Source of the DNA: Bacteroidota bacterium
GTDB lineage: Bacteria > Bacteroidota > Bacteroidia > Chitinophagales > LD1
Assembly: GCA_003165135.1 (NCBI GenBank)
Contig: PLSN01000395.1
Location: forward strand, 1-6,744
DNA length: 6,744 nt
Direction of reading: 5' to 3'
Part shown: one piece after another, positions 5,381 to 6,744 of the stretch
Layout of the letters: the number at the start of each line of letters is the position of its first letter
How positions within the stretch are numbered: the stretch's first letter is position 1
Notes under the pieces: generated by a model
The model's database searches: none
The model's input: only the letters and a program-made list of their open reading frames with translations
Told to the model about the DNA's origin: nothing
Position numbers and translations under genes: made by a program

Positions 5381-5491
5381 CTATGACGGGCTGGACATCA
5401 ATACATAGACAGCGAATACTATCATGCTGGCTACGGTGATAGCTATATACATGAGCAACTGTGAGGCATGGTTAGGATCTCTTAGTATCAT
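5381..5491 (-). CDS. 36-residue predicted single-span membrane microprotein
   Basis: The frame runs from an ATG at 5491 to a TAG at 5381. It begins with a short polar N-terminus (MILRDPNHASQ), has one unbroken hydrophobic segment over residues 13-32 (LLMYIAITVASMIVFAVYVL) and ends in a short tail, MSSPS after that segment. Charge sits before the helix and none after it. The composition is that of a genuine transmembrane helix rather than of random AT-rich DNA, and the start is followed by no internal stop. A weak -7-like box, TATATTTA (5518-5511 on the minus strand), lies 20 bp upstream. No Shine-Dalgarno site is present. It might be a small regulator or stabiliser of a membrane complex, but no partner is adjacent. 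Confidence 0.45.
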   Translation of the reverse strand: MILRDPNHASQLLMYIAITVASMIVFAVYVLMSSPS

Positions 5492-5824
5492 AATAATGGT
5501 ATATATGGTTTAAATATAGTATTAAGTTTTAATGCCCTATCATTTGGCATTTATTTTCTTAAAAAAATAATATAGTATTATATACGTATGAGTTCGGACA
5601 TGCGGACCTGGTCTTTGAAGACCCTCAAAATCAACTACTTATGAATGCTTCGAAAGGTCCTAATTAGTGTCAGGACGACACATTTGTCGCAGCATATTGA
5701 TCTGATCAGGTTTTGGGGAGCACATTATATATGTAGGGACGTCTGCCGCCATTGTGTGCGTATAGACCGATCATTCTACCACAGATGAACGATATTTCCT
5801 AGATTGCTTCACAAATACTCAAAT
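5492..5824. other. Intergenic stretch between divergent genes, no confident gene
   Basis: The first 100 bases are very AT-rich and contain the direct repeats listed separately, plus a small hairpin (aatgcc/ggcatt, 5531-5551). From about 5588 to 5790 the base composition becomes more balanced. Several short palindromes appear there: ggtct/agacc around 5620, cgaca/tgtcg around 5676, and TGATCTGATCA at 5698-5708. Tiny frames of 18-30 codons exist on both strands but none looks like protein. The second half may be a dispersed repeat; its promoter content for the plus-strand lipoprotein is unclear. Confidence 0.45.
5513..5580. repeat. Pair of 12-bp direct repeats (aatatagtatta)
   Basis: Identical copies lie at 5513-5524 and 5569-5580, 56 bp apart start to start, in the spacer upstream of the microprotein. 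They could be binding sites or simply AT-rich coincidence. Confidence 0.4.
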
Positions 5825-6346
5825 ATGCGTACCACATTTCTAGTCACTATCATCGCTATCATACTGCTCGGCGGATGCAAAAAAAGCGCCGGTCCTACTA
5901 ACTTCAGCTTCTATTCAGCCGGGGCGATAAATAATAATTATTATGCACCGGTACTCGTAGAAGGCAATGCCTCTTTTCAATATCAAAATACAATAGCCCC
6001 GCCATATATACAGCTCACGATGACCGGCCCCGGCAATCAGACAGCGGCTATATCCTGGTATAATATCGACTCACTGGCTGCTGAAGGTCAGCTGACGCCG
6101 GGTACATACTCGATACCGGCACATACCAATTATCCTCCTACTGTCAGTGCTGTCTATAATGCTCCGTATGGTGCTGCTACCTATCTGAATGGTGCCGGTA
6201 CAGGTGGTACGGTGACCATCACTAAGAATACCGGCCATGGTGGCGTAATGTCGGGCTCATTTTCATTCACAGCGCTCAATCAGTCCTTTCCTTATGATAC
6301 GGTATATATCACTCAGGGAAATTTCTCCAATGTCCCGCTGCCGTAG
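5825..6346 (+). CDS. Lipoprotein with a C-terminal beta domain of the Bacteroidota DUF6252 kind
   Basis: The protein has 173 residues. A signal sequence (MRTTFLVTIIAIILLGG) ends in a clear lipobox LGGC with the lipidated Cys at 18, then Lys-Lys. The mature part is beta-rich, with many Asn, Tyr, Gly and Thr. Landmarks are the tract TPGTYSIP (91-98), GGTVTITKN (127-135), SGSFSFTA (143-150) and YITQGNFSNVP (161-171). The last three resemble the C-terminal pattern of small Bacteroidota lipoproteins grouped under DUF6252-like families, which have no known function. It is probably anchored in the outer or inner membrane facing the periplasm. An in-frame TTG 21 bp upstream is a poorer start because the leader begins at this ATG. 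It converges on the PIN gene with a 45-bp gap and no clear terminator. Confidence 0.78.
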   Translation: MRTTFLVTIIAIILLGGCKKSAGPTNFSFYSAGAINNNYYAPVLVEGNASFQYQNTIAPPYIQLTMTGPGNQTAAISWYNIDSLAAEGQLTPGTYSIPAHTNYPPTVSAVYNAPYGAATYLNGAGTGGTVTITKNTGHGGVMSGSFSFTALNQSFPYDTVYITQGNFSNVPLP

Positions 6347-6391
6347 AAGGTAATCTTTTGGGCCTTAGACGAAGAAAATAATCGAACGTAT

Positions 6392-6744
6392 TTACTTCAT
6401 TAATTTTCTCTCAAATTCTGTTTTGGTCAGTATCTTGAGTTTCTTGTATTTGGCTTCGAGAGCCTTTTTCTGTGTAAGTATATGCCTGTCACCACTGGTT
6501 ATAAATCCGGAATTAGTTTGTAAAGCCAGTGCCACTATATAATCATCTTCAGTATCGCCGGGTATATACTGTTTGATCGGGTATATGATCTCATAGGTGA
6601 CACTGATGGCTTTTATGAAACTAATAGCAGCAGGAATATTGATTTTATATTTCTCCAGTTGCGGATATCTGAAGACTCTTCTTAATTCCTTTAATAGTTC
6701 ATCGCAGATAAAGATGGTGAGCTTACCTTCGGCTACCTGACCCA
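6392..6744 (-). CDS. PIN-domain toxin-like ribonuclease, C-terminal part (cut by window edge)
   Basis: The visible 116 residues run in from the right edge to a TAA at 6392-6394. They match the second two-thirds of the PIN-family putative toxin group (COG1569 type). The run DELLKELRRVFRYPQLEKY contains the conserved acidic Glu and the R-P turn. DTEDDYIVALALQ carries the Asp-Asp before the helix, and GFITSGDRHIL carries the third conserved Asp in the S/T-G-D turn. These acids normally chelate the metal used to cleave RNA. The first catalytic Asp (usually in DTN near the N-terminus) and any antitoxin would lie to the right, outside the window. The visible active-site residues are intact, so nothing suggests decay. 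The family call is firm; toxin activity is inferred from the family. Confidence 0.85.
   Translation of the reverse strand, partial: GQVAEGKLTIFICDELLKELRRVFRYPQLEKYKINIPAAISFIKAISVTYEIIYPIKQYIPGDTEDDYIVALALQTNSGFITSGDRHILTQKKALEAKYKKLKILTKTEFERKLMK

Noticed and set aside
5588..5644. 18-codon plus-strand frame beginning MSSDMRTWSLK
   Set aside because: Too short, with no membrane, leader or conserved pattern. It could be a leader peptide but nothing downstream suggests attenuation.

Overview
The window most likely comes from a member of the Bacteroidota, plausibly the Chitinophagales. The evidence is indirect. Coding sequence is moderately GC-rich and spacers are AT-rich. Starts lack Shine-Dalgarno sites, and at least one gene is preceded by a perfect TAnnTTTG -7 box. 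Exported proteins dominate, including small lipoproteins with the Gly-Cys-Lys-Lys pattern typical of the phylum. No rRNA, tRNA, CRISPR array, transposase or phage gene was seen.

Layout: the left edge (1-128, minus) holds the start of a small antitoxin-like protein cut by the window. Next come a secreted or outer-membrane beta-rich protein (196-999, minus) and, divergent from it, a CHAD-domain protein (1133-1894, plus). A short spacer with two palindromic elements and a terminator follows. The centre is a pair of paralogous secreted helical proteins on the minus strand: a one-domain form (3445-3885) and, downstream, a form with three tandem copies of the same domain (2117-3322). Each has its own intrinsic terminator. 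Both predicted mature N-termini read X-X-His, a possible copper/nickel (ATCUN) site. Upstream of the pair is an 83-residue cysteine-containing lipoprotein (4021-4272, minus). It is separated from the next gene by a 331-bp non-coding element bounded by 37-bp imperfect inverted repeats and filled with palindromes, so it looks like a MITE. Beyond that lie a secreted Ig/Fn3-like small protein (4720-5094, minus), a 36-residue membrane microprotein too short for ordinary gene calling (5381-5491, minus), a long nearly gene-free stretch, a lipoprotein (5825-6346, plus), and the C-terminal part of a PIN-domain toxin-like nuclease (6392-6744, minus) cut by the right edge.

The genes do not form one pathway. 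Most are single-gene transcription units: three intrinsic terminators separate minus-strand neighbours. The region reads as an accessory stretch of envelope-directed proteins of unknown function, edged by toxin-antitoxin-like genes and broken by intergenic repeats. The most distinctive feature is the one-domain/three-domain paralogue pair, which looks like recent tandem domain amplification of an uncharacterised secreted helical family.
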